64,000 nucleotides of DNA from CAZDQL01 sp964507325 (GTDB taxonomy: Bacteria > Planctomycetota > UBA1135 > GCA-002686595), in the NCBI GenBank assembly GCA_964507325.1, contig CAZDQL010000024.1, forward strand, positions 1 to 64,000, in the 5' to 3' direction. Position numbers and translations under genes: made by a program. This document shows, one piece after another, positions 34,240-42,857 of the stretch (position 1 is the stretch's first letter; the number at the start of each line of letters is the position of its first letter). The notes below the pieces were generated by a model. The model was not told the origin of the DNA, ran no database searches, and saw only the letters and a list, made by a program, of their open reading frames with translations.

Positions 34240-35286
34240 TTACGGGCTCCCCCGGGCCTCCGTCGGCTCCCCTGCCCCGCCCCCCGGCCAGCGCCCCGCC
34301 ATCAGCTCGGCCACGGGTCGCGTGAGCGGCTCCTTGCTGAGCAGGATGCGCACGATGGCGGTCAAGGGCGTCGCCAGGAGCGCTCCTACCATCCCCCACA
34401 CCATGCCCCAGAAGATCAGGGCCAGGAGGATCGTGATGGGGTGCAAGTCGAGGGACTCCCCCAGCACCTTGGGCTCGACCAGGTTGCCCACCACGAACTG
34501 GATCACCCCGGGGACGGCGATCGCCAGGATCTTGATGGCCAGGCCGTAGTCCCCCAGTACGACGATCGGCAGGGGCAGCAGGGTCGCGATCACCGAGCCG
34601 ATGCTGGGCACGAAGTTGAGCATGAAGGCGAAGAGCCCGAAGACCAGCGCCATCTCCACCCCGAGTAGGGCCAGGGTCAGCCAGACGAGCGACCCCGTGA
34701 ACACCGAGACGATGATCTTGGCGCGCACGTAGCCCCGGATGCGGCTCTCCACACCGGAGAGGGCGGCGCTGGAGGCACCCTTGGCCTGCCCGAACATCAT
34801 GAACATCAGGAAGATGAGCACCAGGAAACCCTGGGAGAGCACGCCGGCGAGCACGCCCCCCATGCTCGTCAGGAGGTCGCCGGCGACCGACTCGGCTTGC
34901 TCGTGCAAATCGTCGAGCTTCTCGTCCAGGCTCAGCTGCTGGCCGATCGAGGAGCCTTCGACCCTCTCGAGGAGCTCGCTGAAGCGCTGCTTGTAGGCGT
35001 CCTCGTTGGCCTGCAGTTCCTGCACCGAGAGGGTGACCAACCCCCCGAGCACCGTCAGCATCACCAGGCCGAGCACCGCCGAGGCGAGGAACGCCAACCC
35101 CCAAGGCAGATGCAGTCGCCGCCCCAGGAGCTCCACCACCGGCGTCAGCACCACCGACAGGAAGAACGCCAAGACGAAGGGCACCAGCATCGGGCCCAAC
35201 CACACGAGCGCCGCTCCGGCGGCTACGGTTGCGAGGACGAGCAGGCTGACGGTCTGCAGCCGCTGATCGTGGGACGTGGCCGTCAT
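34240..35286 (-). CDS. AI-2E family transporter
   Basis: 348 residues, with GGAGG correctly spaced before the ATG. Seven or eight membrane helices with a soluble segment at about 85-140. It has the family C-terminal signature FVVGNLVEPKVLGESLDLHPITILLALIFWG split across two helices. Members include TqsA (autoinducer-2 export) and various ion antiporters; the substrate here cannot be predicted and no quorum-sensing genes are nearby. Confidence 0.88.
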   Translation of the reverse strand: MTATSHDQRLQTVSLLVLATVAAGAALVWLGPMLVPFVLAFFLSVVLTPVVELLGRRLHLPWGLAFLASAVLGLVMLTVLGGLVTLSVQELQANEDAYKQRFSELLERVEGSSIGQQLSLDEKLDDLHEQAESVAGDLLTSMGGVLAGVLSQGFLVLIFLMFMMFGQAKGASSAALSGVESRIRGYVRAKIIVSVFTGSLVWLTLALLGVEMALVFGLFAFMLNFVPSIGSVIATLLPLPIVVLGDYGLAIKILAIAVPGVIQFVVGNLVEPKVLGESLDLHPITILLALIFWGMVWGMVGALLATPLTAIVRILLSKEPLTRPVAELMAGRWPGGGAGEPTEARGSP

Positions 35287-35361
35287 GGGGATCCTCCGGG
35301 CCCGAGCCGATCCCGGTTCTACCCCGCTGGCAGGAGCCCAATCAAGGAAGGGACTCCTTCC

Positions 35362-37560
35362 TCAGTCCCCGCCCGCGTAGCCCATCCCCTCCAGGTCCTC
35401 CTGCATCGCGCTGTCCACGTGGGCGCGGCTCCCGGAGCTGCGGGGCGGATAGCGACGCCAGAGCTCGCGGATGCGCTCGTTCAGCTCCTCGTACCGCTCG
35501 TTCCAGAGGTTGCTGCGCTCGCCGCCGTCCGCCGTCAGGTCGAAGAGCTGGGTGTCCCGCTCTGCGTCGAACGCCTCCTCACTCCCGGGGTAGTGGATCA
35601 CCTTCAACGCCCCCTCGCGGTAGGCGGTCGACGGGCGCCGATCGGGCTTGGTGAAGTAGGGGATGAAGAGGGGACGTCGCCCCCGCGGCCCCTCGGCGTC
35701 GAGGGGCACCCCCACCCACTCCTCCGGAATCGGCGCGCCCGCGGTACGCGCCAGGGTGGGCGCAATGTCGACGGCCAAGACCGGCTCCTCCACCACCAGC
35801 CCCCCCTCGAAGACCCCCTTCTGGTAGAGAATCAGGGGGATGCGCAACTGCTCCTGGTAGAGGGAGTGCCCGTGCCCGTAGCCGCCGTGGTCGTTCAGTT
35901 CCTCGCCGTGGTCCGAGGTGACCACGATCAGGGTGTCGTCGAGGCGATCCGTCTCCTCGAGGAAAGCCAAGAGGCGCGCGACGTTCTCGTCCGCCCAGGC
36001 GAGCTCCGCGTCGTAGAGGTCGCCGATGTAGCGGCGGTCGGAATCGTCGAGCACCCCCCACTTGTTCATGTTCACCACCCGCGGGAGCTCGCCGTCGTAG
36101 GGGCGCACGAGGGCGGCGCGCTGCGCGGCGGGTGGGGCGAGGGGCGCGTGGACCTGGTAGGTCTGGACGAAGGCGAAGAAGCGCCCGCGCAGCTCCCGGA
36201 TCGTCTCGATCGTCGCATCCACGGTCTTGGCCACGTCGCGCGGGCCGACGCCGTAGCGGTCGAAGCCGTGCCCCAACCCGAAGCGCGGGTGCAGGAAGAG
36301 GCCCTCGGTGACGGCGAAGGTGTGGTACCCCTCGCCGCGCAGCACTTCGGCCACGGTGGTCAACCGCTCCGAGAGGCGCTCACGGTACCAGACGCCGTGC
36401 TGGGTGGCGTAGAGGGAGCAGAAGAGGGAGGCGTGGGCCGGCAGGGTCCAGGGCGCGGCGCTCGTGACGTCTGCGTAGCGCACCCCCTTTGCGGCCAGAG
36501 CGTCCAGCGCCGGTGAGGTGCGGCGCGGGTAGCCGTAGCAGCCGAGGCGGTCCGCGCGCAGGGTGTCGAGCAGGACGACGACGACACTGGGGCGCTCGTC
36601 CGGATCGCGGGCGTCCACCACCGGCTCGCTCCAGAAGGGGAGCAGGCTCGCTTCGCCATCCCCCGCGGCATTCACCACCTCGAGGGTGAGCTCCACGGTT
36701 CGCCCAGCGAGCGCCTCCAGCGAACAGGTCGCGCTGTGGAAGCGGTCGGCTCGAGCGTGGGACGCCGCGCCCGCCCAGAGCGCGTGCTCTGTGCGGTCGT
36801 CGCCGGTCGTCGTGATGCGGAAGGAGGTCTTGGGGGGGGCCTCCCCGCCGGCATCGCTTGCGGTCGTCCGCGGGTGCAGCTCATTCCCACTCGCGCTGTA
36901 CTCCAGGGCGCGCAGCCCGTAGGCGAAGCGCAGCACGGCGTCGGCGGGGATCTCGACGCGCCAGGTGTGCCGTGAAGGCGGAGCGGTGTACAGGACGCGG
37001 CGCTCCTCCTGCTCCAGGTTCAGCCGCCGCAGGCGCAACCCATCGGCGGCAGTGCCCCTGGTCCCCGCCAACTCGGCGGTCACGTGGGAGGAGAGGGTGG
37101 GATAGGCGATCTCCAAGCCGTCGGGGACGAGCTCACCGGGGAGCAGCGCGGCTTCGATCCCGCCCGGCCCGATCGACGTCTCGCCGGGTTCCAGAGCGCG
37201 ACCCTCTCCCTCGGCAAGCTCGCGACCCGCACCGGGGAGGGCGATCTCCTCGCGGGTGAGGAGGCGCGTGGGACCCGCCACCGGAAAGCGCGTGCTGTTC
37301 CGCAGGCGGGAAGGCGGCACCTCCGCCGCCGAAGCCGGCCGCCAGTAGTCGCCGCGGGGGCGCTCCCCAACGATCCAGACCCTCTCCTCCGCCAGCGCTT
37401 CCAGGAAGGGCGCGGGCAGGATCGACTCCCCCTCGTCGATGCGCAGCGGCTCGATTTCGAAGAGGTGCAGGTTGCCGCGCGACGGGGTGTCTCCCCCCGA
37501 GCAGGCCGCGCACCCGAGGAGGAGGGCCAGGAGCGCGATGTGGTGGAACCAGGGCCGCAT
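35362..37560 (-). CDS. sulfatase-superfamily lipoprotein lacking the formylglycine residue
   Basis: 732 residues from the ATG at 37560, selected because the lipoprotein signal (LALLLGCAACSGG, lipid Cys20) begins there. Residues 25-320 are a beta-rich accessory region and 325-730 the sulfatase/alkaline phosphatase fold: VVVLLDTLRADRLGCYGY with the metal-binding Asp, and VVTSDHGEELNDHG. The signature position reads TLPAH (372-376), so the catalytic Cys/Ser is replaced by Thr and Arg by His. It shares this with the lipoprotein at 4714, and both have a similar N-terminal region. A phosphodiesterase or phosphotransferase role is more likely than sulfate hydrolysis. Confidence 0.8.
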   Translation of the reverse strand: MRPWFHHIALLALLLGCAACSGGDTPSRGNLHLFEIEPLRIDEGESILPAPFLEALAEERVWIVGERPRGDYWRPASAAEVPPSRLRNSTRFPVAGPTRLLTREEIALPGAGRELAEGEGRALEPGETSIGPGGIEAALLPGELVPDGLEIAYPTLSSHVTAELAGTRGTAADGLRLRRLNLEQEERRVLYTAPPSRHTWRVEIPADAVLRFAYGLRALEYSASGNELHPRTTASDAGGEAPPKTSFRITTTGDDRTEHALWAGAASHARADRFHSATCSLEALAGRTVELTLEVVNAAGDGEASLLPFWSEPVVDARDPDERPSVVVVLLDTLRADRLGCYGYPRRTSPALDALAAKGVRYADVTSAAPWTLPAHASLFCSLYATQHGVWYRERLSERLTTVAEVLRGEGYHTFAVTEGLFLHPRFGLGHGFDRYGVGPRDVAKTVDATIETIRELRGRFFAFVQTYQVHAPLAPPAAQRAALVRPYDGELPRVVNMNKWGVLDDSDRRYIGDLYDAELAWADENVARLLAFLEETDRLDDTLIVVTSDHGEELNDHGGYGHGHSLYQEQLRIPLILYQKGVFEGGLVVEEPVLAVDIAPTLARTAGAPIPEEWVGVPLDAEGPRGRRPLFIPYFTKPDRRPSTAYREGALKVIHYPGSEEAFDAERDTQLFDLTADGGERSNLWNERYEELNERIRELWRRYPPRSSGSRAHVDSAMQEDLEGMGYAGGD

Positions 37561-37686
37561 GGGCCCGGATTGTACGGCGCACCTCGGCGACCCCGCGGGC
37601 CGGGGCCCTGGCGCCCCCCCACCTCGCGCTCTGCGCGGGGGGCGCCTACCCTGGGATGAACGAGATTCGGGCAAGGAGGCCTTCCG

Positions 37687-39048
37687 ATGTTCTCACTTCG
37701 CGCCTTCGTTCTGGCCCTCTGCGCCGCCGCGCCGTCGGTGGCCCAGACCTACTACGTCGACGCGGTGGGCGGCGACGACGCCAACGGCGGAACCTCGTGG
37801 GACGACGCCTGGCGAACGCTCAGTCGCGCCGGCTCCTCCGGAACGGGTCTGATCCTCGTCGCGCCGGGGCTGTACGACGCGGCGTTGGGGGAGGCCTTTC
37901 CGATCCCGCTCGGGACGCGCACCTTCCGCGGGGTCGGGGGCGTGGCCGCCACCGTCGTCGACGGCGGCGGAAACGGGATCCTCTTCGACGGCGGTGCCTG
38001 GTACGACGGCGGCACGCTCGAGGGGCTGACCCTGCGCAGCGCCACGCGAGGCGTCGACGTCTACGTGGACTGCTTCATGGACTGGTGCGAGAGCGACCTG
38101 ACCCTGCGCGACTGCGTCCTCGAGGGGATGGGGAGCCACGGTGTGTGCGCCGTCGTCTGGACCGATTGGTACGACGCCTACCTGGACGTCGTCGTCGAGC
38201 GCTGTGTCTTCCGCGGCTGCCCGACCGGCATCGAGGTGGAGGCGATCTGCGATCCCAACCACCCGACGTATCCAGCCACGGCCTACGGCGACCTGCGCTG
38301 CAGCGACAGCCTGTTCACTCGCGGGGGAGTGGGGATCGTCGGCTCGGGGCTCGACCTGAGTAACTTCGTCGACATGACGATCGAGCGTTGCACCTTCGTG
38401 GGCTTCTGGGGCACCGCGGTCGTCGCCGGGCAGGACGCCGACGCCGGCCTGCGTAGCTGCATCTCCTGGGGCAACGGTGCCGACGTTCAGGGTGCGGTCG
38501 GCCTCAGCTACTGCAACACCGAACACGCCCTGCACGGCGGCACCGGGAACATCTCCGAGGACCCGCTCTTCTTCGACCCCGCCGGTGGCGACCTGCGGCT
38601 GCGCTGGGACAGCCCCTGCGTCGACACGGGCTCCCCCGGCGAACCCGCCCTACCCGACCTGGCCGGGTACGTGCGCCCCATCGACGGCGACCTCGACGTG
38701 GTCGAGCGCGCCGACATGGGCGCCTACGAGCTGGCGACCCTGCACGACGCTGGAGAGGCGCACCTCGGCGCGACCGTGACCCTCGAGCTGTGGGGACCGG
38801 CCGGGGCGCCGGCGCGCGTCTTCTGGCGGCGCGGCGAGCCGGTGGCTCCCTTCTCGACCCCCTACGGCGACTGGGAGCTCGGCTTTCCGCGCCACTGGTT
38901 CGCCTCCGCGACCAGCGCACCGGGCCCCCCCGGCACCCTGCCGATCGACATCCCCACGGACCCCGGCCTGGTGGGCAGCACCTTCAGCTTCCAGTCCCTC
39001 ACCGCCAACGCCCTGACCAACGCGGCGAGCTTCACGATCGTCGACTAG
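37687..39048 (+). CDS. secreted right-handed beta-helix protein (DUF1565-like)
   Basis: 453 residues; AAGGAGG ribosome binding site and a TACCCT -10-like element at 37647-37652. Signal peptide (ALCAAAPSVAQ). It then opens with TYYVDAVGGDDANGGTSW, the usual start of DUF1565/pectate-lyase-like beta-helices. Parallel beta-helix coils follow, and the region ends with EDPLFFDPAGGDLRL and ADMGAYE, the typical closing motifs. The last 110 residues form a separate beta-sandwich-like module. Likely a surface or secreted carbohydrate-binding or structural protein; no lyase active site is identified. Confidence 0.8.
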   Translation: MFSLRAFVLALCAAAPSVAQTYYVDAVGGDDANGGTSWDDAWRTLSRAGSSGTGLILVAPGLYDAALGEAFPIPLGTRTFRGVGGVAATVVDGGGNGILFDGGAWYDGGTLEGLTLRSATRGVDVYVDCFMDWCESDLTLRDCVLEGMGSHGVCAVVWTDWYDAYLDVVVERCVFRGCPTGIEVEAICDPNHPTYPATAYGDLRCSDSLFTRGGVGIVGSGLDLSNFVDMTIERCTFVGFWGTAVVAGQDADAGLRSCISWGNGADVQGAVGLSYCNTEHALHGGTGNISEDPLFFDPAGGDLRLRWDSPCVDTGSPGEPALPDLAGYVRPIDGDLDVVERADMGAYELATLHDAGEAHLGATVTLELWGPAGAPARVFWRRGEPVAPFSTPYGDWELGFPRHWFASATSAPGPPGTLPIDIPTDPGLVGSTFSFQSLTANALTNAASFTIVD

Positions 39049-39064
39049 CCCGGGCTAGGGCGCC

Positions 39065-39904
39065 TCAGCCTGCCTTCGCGCCGGTGAACCGCAGGCTGGC
39101 CACCTTGCCCACCACGGGGGCGATGCCCTCGTTCCCCTCCCCGCCCTCGCTCGCCACCAACGCCGCCAGCTGCTCGGCGTCGTACACGAAGCGCTCCTCC
39201 ACCCGCACCTCGGTCAACCCCGCGGCGCGCAGGCCGGCCAGGTAGGCTTCCTCGGAGATGGCGCCCGCTATGCAGCAGGCGTAGGCCTCGAAGCTCTCGA
39301 GGATGTCCCGGGGTAGATCCTGGGCGACGATGTCGGAGATGCTGAAGCGGCCGCCGGGCTTCAGCACACGCTGGATCTCGGCGAAGACGCGCTCCTTCTC
39401 GGGGGAGAGGTTCACGACGCAGTTCGAGATCACCCAGTCCACGGAGTCGCTCTCCAACGGCAGGTCCTCGATCTGGCCGCGGCGCAGCTCCACGTTCGCG
39501 CGACCGCTGCGTTCGGCGTTCGCGCGGGCCGTGGCGAGCATCTCCTCGGTCATGTCCACTCCGATCACCAGCCCCTCGGGACCGACCATCTCGGAGGCGA
39601 TCAGCAGGTCGAGGCCCGCTCCCGATCCGAGGTCGAGCACCGTCTGCCCCGCCTCGACCCCCGCCAGTGCCAGGGGATTGCCGCAGCCGAAGGAGCTCTG
39701 CCCCGCTTCCGGAAAGGCGGCCAGCTCGTCGGCGTAGCCGGCCGTCTTGGCGGCGGTCCCGGCGGGCACCACCGGCTCGCTGGGACCGCAGCAGCAGCTC
39801 CCCCCGCCGGAGGACTGGGAGCGCTCCAGAGCCGTGCGATAGGCCTCCGACACCCGCCTGCGAATCTCGTCGCTCTTCAGCGCTTCTTTGCTCGTTTCCG
39901 CCAT
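39065..39904 (-). CDS. arsM: arsenite methyltransferase
   Basis: 279 residues. SAM-binding motif VLDLGSGAGLDLL and the ArsM cysteines: C74 in FGCGNP, C162 in SNCVVNLSPEKERVF, C210-C211 in YACCIAGAI, plus the CCC cluster at 37-39. These cysteines bind As(III), which is methylated stepwise to volatile or less toxic species. Starts 27 bases inside the arsR-type gene, so the two are translationally coupled. No arsenite pump or arsenate reductase is next to it. Confidence 0.9.
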   Translation of the reverse strand: MAETSKEALKSDEIRRRVSEAYRTALERSQSSGGGSCCCGPSEPVVPAGTAAKTAGYADELAAFPEAGQSSFGCGNPLALAGVEAGQTVLDLGSGAGLDLLIASEMVGPEGLVIGVDMTEEMLATARANAERSGRANVELRRGQIEDLPLESDSVDWVISNCVVNLSPEKERVFAEIQRVLKPGGRFSISDIVAQDLPRDILESFEAYACCIAGAISEEAYLAGLRAAGLTEVRVEERFVYDAEQLAALVASEGGEGNEGIAPVVGKVASLRFTGAKAG

Positions 39905-40254
39905 GGTCCTTCTCCGTCGGCGCAGCCGCAGTGGCACTCCTCGAGACGATCCGCCAAGCCCCGCAGGATCCCGGTCAGCGCGGCGGTCTCCAGGCTGTAG
40001 AACACCTCCCTCCCCCTGCGCTCGGCGCGCACCAGACCGGCTCGCTTGAGGAGCGCCAGGTGGCGCGACACGCCGGAGAGGTGCACACCGCAGCAGCCGG
40101 CGACCTCGGTGACCGTCACCGGCCGCAGCGCGTGGGCCAGGCGGCTCAGGACGGCGAGACGCGTCGGGTCCGCCAGAGCTTGGAAGAGCTCGGGCAGCAG
40201 GAAGCGCTGCAGGTCGACTGCGGGCAGGCTGGCGAAGGGGGAGGGTTGGGGCAC
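39877..40254 (-). CDS. ArsR/SmtB-family repressor
   Basis: 125 residues. Winged helix with TVTEVAGCCGVHLSGVSRHLALLKRAGLV. The pair C54-C55 at the start of the recognition helix is the likely As(III)-binding site, replacing the classic ELCVCDL motif. A C-terminal ECHCGC cluster (C107, C109, C111) may add ligands. It should repress its own operon with arsM and release DNA on arsenite binding. Faces the lectin gene divergently. Confidence 0.88.
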   Translation of the reverse strand: MPQPSPFASLPAVDLQRFLLPELFQALADPTRLAVLSRLAHALRPVTVTEVAGCCGVHLSGVSRHLALLKRAGLVRAERRGREVFYSLETAALTGILRGLADRLEECHCGCADGEGPWRKRAKKR

Positions 40255-40385
40255 GGGGGCAATCTAGCACGATTGCGCACACATGCAAGCATTATCCGCG
40301 CCCTCGCTCCAATCCGGCCGGGCGGGGTACCTTGGAGGTGACGGCTCCGCCCTGGCCGGAGACCCGTCGCCAAGAAGATCCCGGC

Positions 40386-41570
40386 ATGTCTTACCGCGTC
40401 TCGATCGCGCTGCTCCTCCTCGCCCCGGTGGCGGGTGCCCAGGATTTCAGCTACCCGGACTTCTCCAACATGGCCGGGATCGCCCTCAACGGGAGCGCGG
40501 CGCAATCCGGAGTCGTGCTGCGGGTGACCCCCTCCGCCACCGGTCAGAAGGGCTCCGCCTTCTACGACCAGGCGACGAAGGTCAGCTCCGGCTTCGTCAC
40601 CACCTTCACCTTCCAGATCTCTTCCACGACCGGGGGTGGTGCGGACGGGATGGCCTTCGTCATCCACAACGCGGCCGCCGGCTTGGGCGCCTTGGGGGAC
40701 GACGGCTCGGGGATGGGCTACGCCGAGAACCCGAGCACCTCGATCGAGAACTGCCTGGCCCTCGAGTTCGACACCTGGAACTCCGGCCTGGGCGATCCCG
40801 ACGACAACCACGTCAGTCTGCACACGGGGGGGACGGGACCGAGCAAGTACGACGAGGCCTTCTCCATCGGCAACGCCTCGGTGCTGAGCAACATCAGCGA
40901 CGGCGCGCAGCACACCGCCCGTCTGCAGTACGAGAACGGCATCCTGGAGGTCTTCGTCGACGACCTGATCAACCCCTTGATCAGCGTCCCCTGGGACTTC
41001 GCCACCGGCGGGAAGTACATCAACGGCAACCCCACCGGCGGCATGGACCTGATCAACGGCACCTCCGCCTGGGTCGGTTTCACCGGGGGCACCGGCGGGG
41101 CGGCCGAGGACCACGACGTGATCTCCTGGGAGTGGAGGGACGGCAGTGGCCCGATCGGCACGAACTACTGCGGCCCGTCGAACCTGAACTCCACCGGTCA
41201 GAGCGCCGTGATCGGCGCCTTCGGTTCCCTGTTGGCGAGCGCCAACGACGTGCGTCTGGATGCCACCCAGATGCCTCCCAGCCGCTACGGGGTCTTCATC
41301 AACTCCCAGACCCAGGGCTTCAGCATGCCCCCCAACTCCCTGGGCTACCTGTGTCTGTCGGGGGAGATCGGCTTCTACACGTCGAACGTGTTCGCCGTCG
41401 ACTCCAGTGGCCTGGCCTCAATACAGCTCGACCTGACCCAGACCCCCACCCCCTCCGGCTTGGTGGCGGTGCAGCCCGGGGAGACCTGGTACTTCCAGGC
41501 CTGGTATCGGGACCAGTACCCGGCGAAGACGAGCAACTTCACCGACGGGGTGTGGATCCTGTTCCAGTGA
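40386..41570 (+). CDS. secreted L-type lectin-domain protein
   Basis: 394 residues. Signal peptide (ALLLLAPVAGAQ). Residues 20-255 are a legume/L-type lectin fold: GSAFYDQATKVSSGFVTTF, GADGMAFVIHN, NCLALEFDTW with the metal/sugar-binding Asp, and ending in AWVGFTGGTGG. Residues 260-394 begin GTNYCGPSNLNSTGQSAVI and form a small beta domain that I associate with many secreted planctomycete proteins. Carbohydrate binding at the cell surface or outside is expected. ATG 40386 is chosen for the signal peptide. Confidence 0.78.
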   Translation: MSYRVSIALLLLAPVAGAQDFSYPDFSNMAGIALNGSAAQSGVVLRVTPSATGQKGSAFYDQATKVSSGFVTTFTFQISSTTGGGADGMAFVIHNAAAGLGALGDDGSGMGYAENPSTSIENCLALEFDTWNSGLGDPDDNHVSLHTGGTGPSKYDEAFSIGNASVLSNISDGAQHTARLQYENGILEVFVDDLINPLISVPWDFATGGKYINGNPTGGMDLINGTSAWVGFTGGTGGAAEDHDVISWEWRDGSGPIGTNYCGPSNLNSTGQSAVIGAFGSLLASANDVRLDATQMPPSRYGVFINSQTQGFSMPPNSLGYLCLSGEIGFYTSNVFAVDSSGLASIQLDLTQTPTPSGLVAVQPGETWYFQAWYRDQYPAKTSNFTDGVWILFQ

Positions 41571-41573
41571 GAA

Positions 41574-41596
41574 CGGGCGGACCTGGGGCCCGCCCG
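41574..41596. terminator. GC-rich hairpin after the lectin gene
   Basis: CGGGCGG and CCGCCCG form a 7-pair stem with a 9-base loop, starting three bases after the lectin stop. No T-run. The rest of the 160-base convergent gap shows nothing else. Confidence 0.5.
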
Positions 41597-41733
41597 CCGG
41601 TGGCCTGGGCGAGAGGGGTGTCTATCGAAGATGCCGTTCGCTTCGCCCGTGGGCGATCCGGGGACCGCCCCGGCCACCGGGTGAGCCTTCGGCCAGCCGG
41701 GTCCCGCGGGTGGAGGAACACCCCCACTTCACC

Positions 41734-42855
41734 TCACATCATCACGTACTCGGTCTCCTCCTGCTCGCCGACCGGGTACTGGGGGCCTCCGGGGCCGCCG
41801 ATCGCCTGCCAGGGGTCGGGCTGGGCCTCCGGCGGCTGGGTGATCTCCTGGCTGACCTTGACCGCGGCGTGGTAGCGCGCTCCGCGCAGCATCTCGCGCA
41901 CCGCCAGAGCGATGAAGGAGAGCAGCGCCATGACGAGCACCAAGCCCACGGAGGGGCGCTCAGGCAGCCCGGTGGCCAGGAAACGCGAGAGACTCCCCAG
42001 GGCGAAGGTCACCAGGACCAACTCCACGAACCCGAGCAGGATCAGGGGACGCAGGGTCTTGATCGGGTAGCGCAAGAGGGTGAAGACGGTCAGGAAGCCC
42101 GCCTTCAGCGCCGAGCGGCCATCGAAGCGTGCCAGGCGCGTGCGTGTGTAGGTGCCCCAGGCGAGCACGATCATGAACCCCAAGGCGTGCAGCCCGTCGC
42201 GACCCCATTCGAGGGCGCGGGCGTGCAGCTCTGAGTCGAGCGCTTCGAGATGGTTCCCGTCGCCGGCGGGAAGCTGGAACCAGCGCTCCAAGACCCACTC
42301 GTCCCAGAGCGGTCCGTAGAGCAGCCAGCGCCACCCCGCCAGCACCACCAACACCAGCACGAAGACGCGCACGAAGCGGAAGAGGTAGCGCCCCGCTCCC
42401 ATCCAGAAGCGGCGATTGGCACGGCCATGGGTGCGCTCGAGGATCACCTGCAACCATCCCCCGGCGGCCAGGATCCCCACCAGAATGGCGATCAGAGCCA
42501 GGGGAGCGCCCATGGCGGCGGTCTGGGCGTTCAGCGCTGACAGACCTCCCGCGTGGTCGTGGCGGAAGCTGGCCGTGAGGGAGACCACTTGGTCGTCCCA
42601 CAGGAAGGGCGCCTCGGCGGCGGGAGCCTCCTCGCCGCCGGCGGGCGCCACCGCGTCGGGGAGGTAGCGATGGGCCACGGTTCCGCTGAACCACTTGTGC
42701 CAGGAGAAGCCGACGGGCAAAGCCAAGAGCGCGATGGCGATCGCGGGCACGAGCCACAGGGGAGTGCGGCTCATCACGCGGCGGATCGAACGCAGGAAGA
42801 GCAGGGGGCCGGTGCGCACCGGCTCGTCGGTCAGGAAGGGAGGATTCTCTTGCAT
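41734..42855 (-). CDS. multi-pass membrane protein, unrecognised
   Basis: 373 residues; GGGAGG ribosome binding site spans the stop of the M1 peptidase gene two bases upstream, so the two are co-translated. Five or six membrane helices (about 32-50, 125-150, 170-195, 240-262, 290-315, 320-345) with a periplasmic loop at 50-120. No motif that I recognise. Its tight coupling suggests that it works with the exported peptidase, for example as an anchor or transporter of its products. Confidence 0.6.
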   Translation of the reverse strand: MQENPPFLTDEPVRTGPLLFLRSIRRVMSRTPLWLVPAIAIALLALPVGFSWHKWFSGTVAHRYLPDAVAPAGGEEAPAAEAPFLWDDQVVSLTASFRHDHAGGLSALNAQTAAMGAPLALIAILVGILAAGGWLQVILERTHGRANRRFWMGAGRYLFRFVRVFVLVLVVLAGWRWLLYGPLWDEWVLERWFQLPAGDGNHLEALDSELHARALEWGRDGLHALGFMIVLAWGTYTRTRLARFDGRSALKAGFLTVFTLLRYPIKTLRPLILLGFVELVLVTFALGSLSRFLATGLPERPSVGLVLVMALLSFIALAVREMLRGARYHAAVKVSQEITQPPEAQPDPWQAIGGPGGPQYPVGEQEETEYVMM

Positions 42856-42857
42856 GG

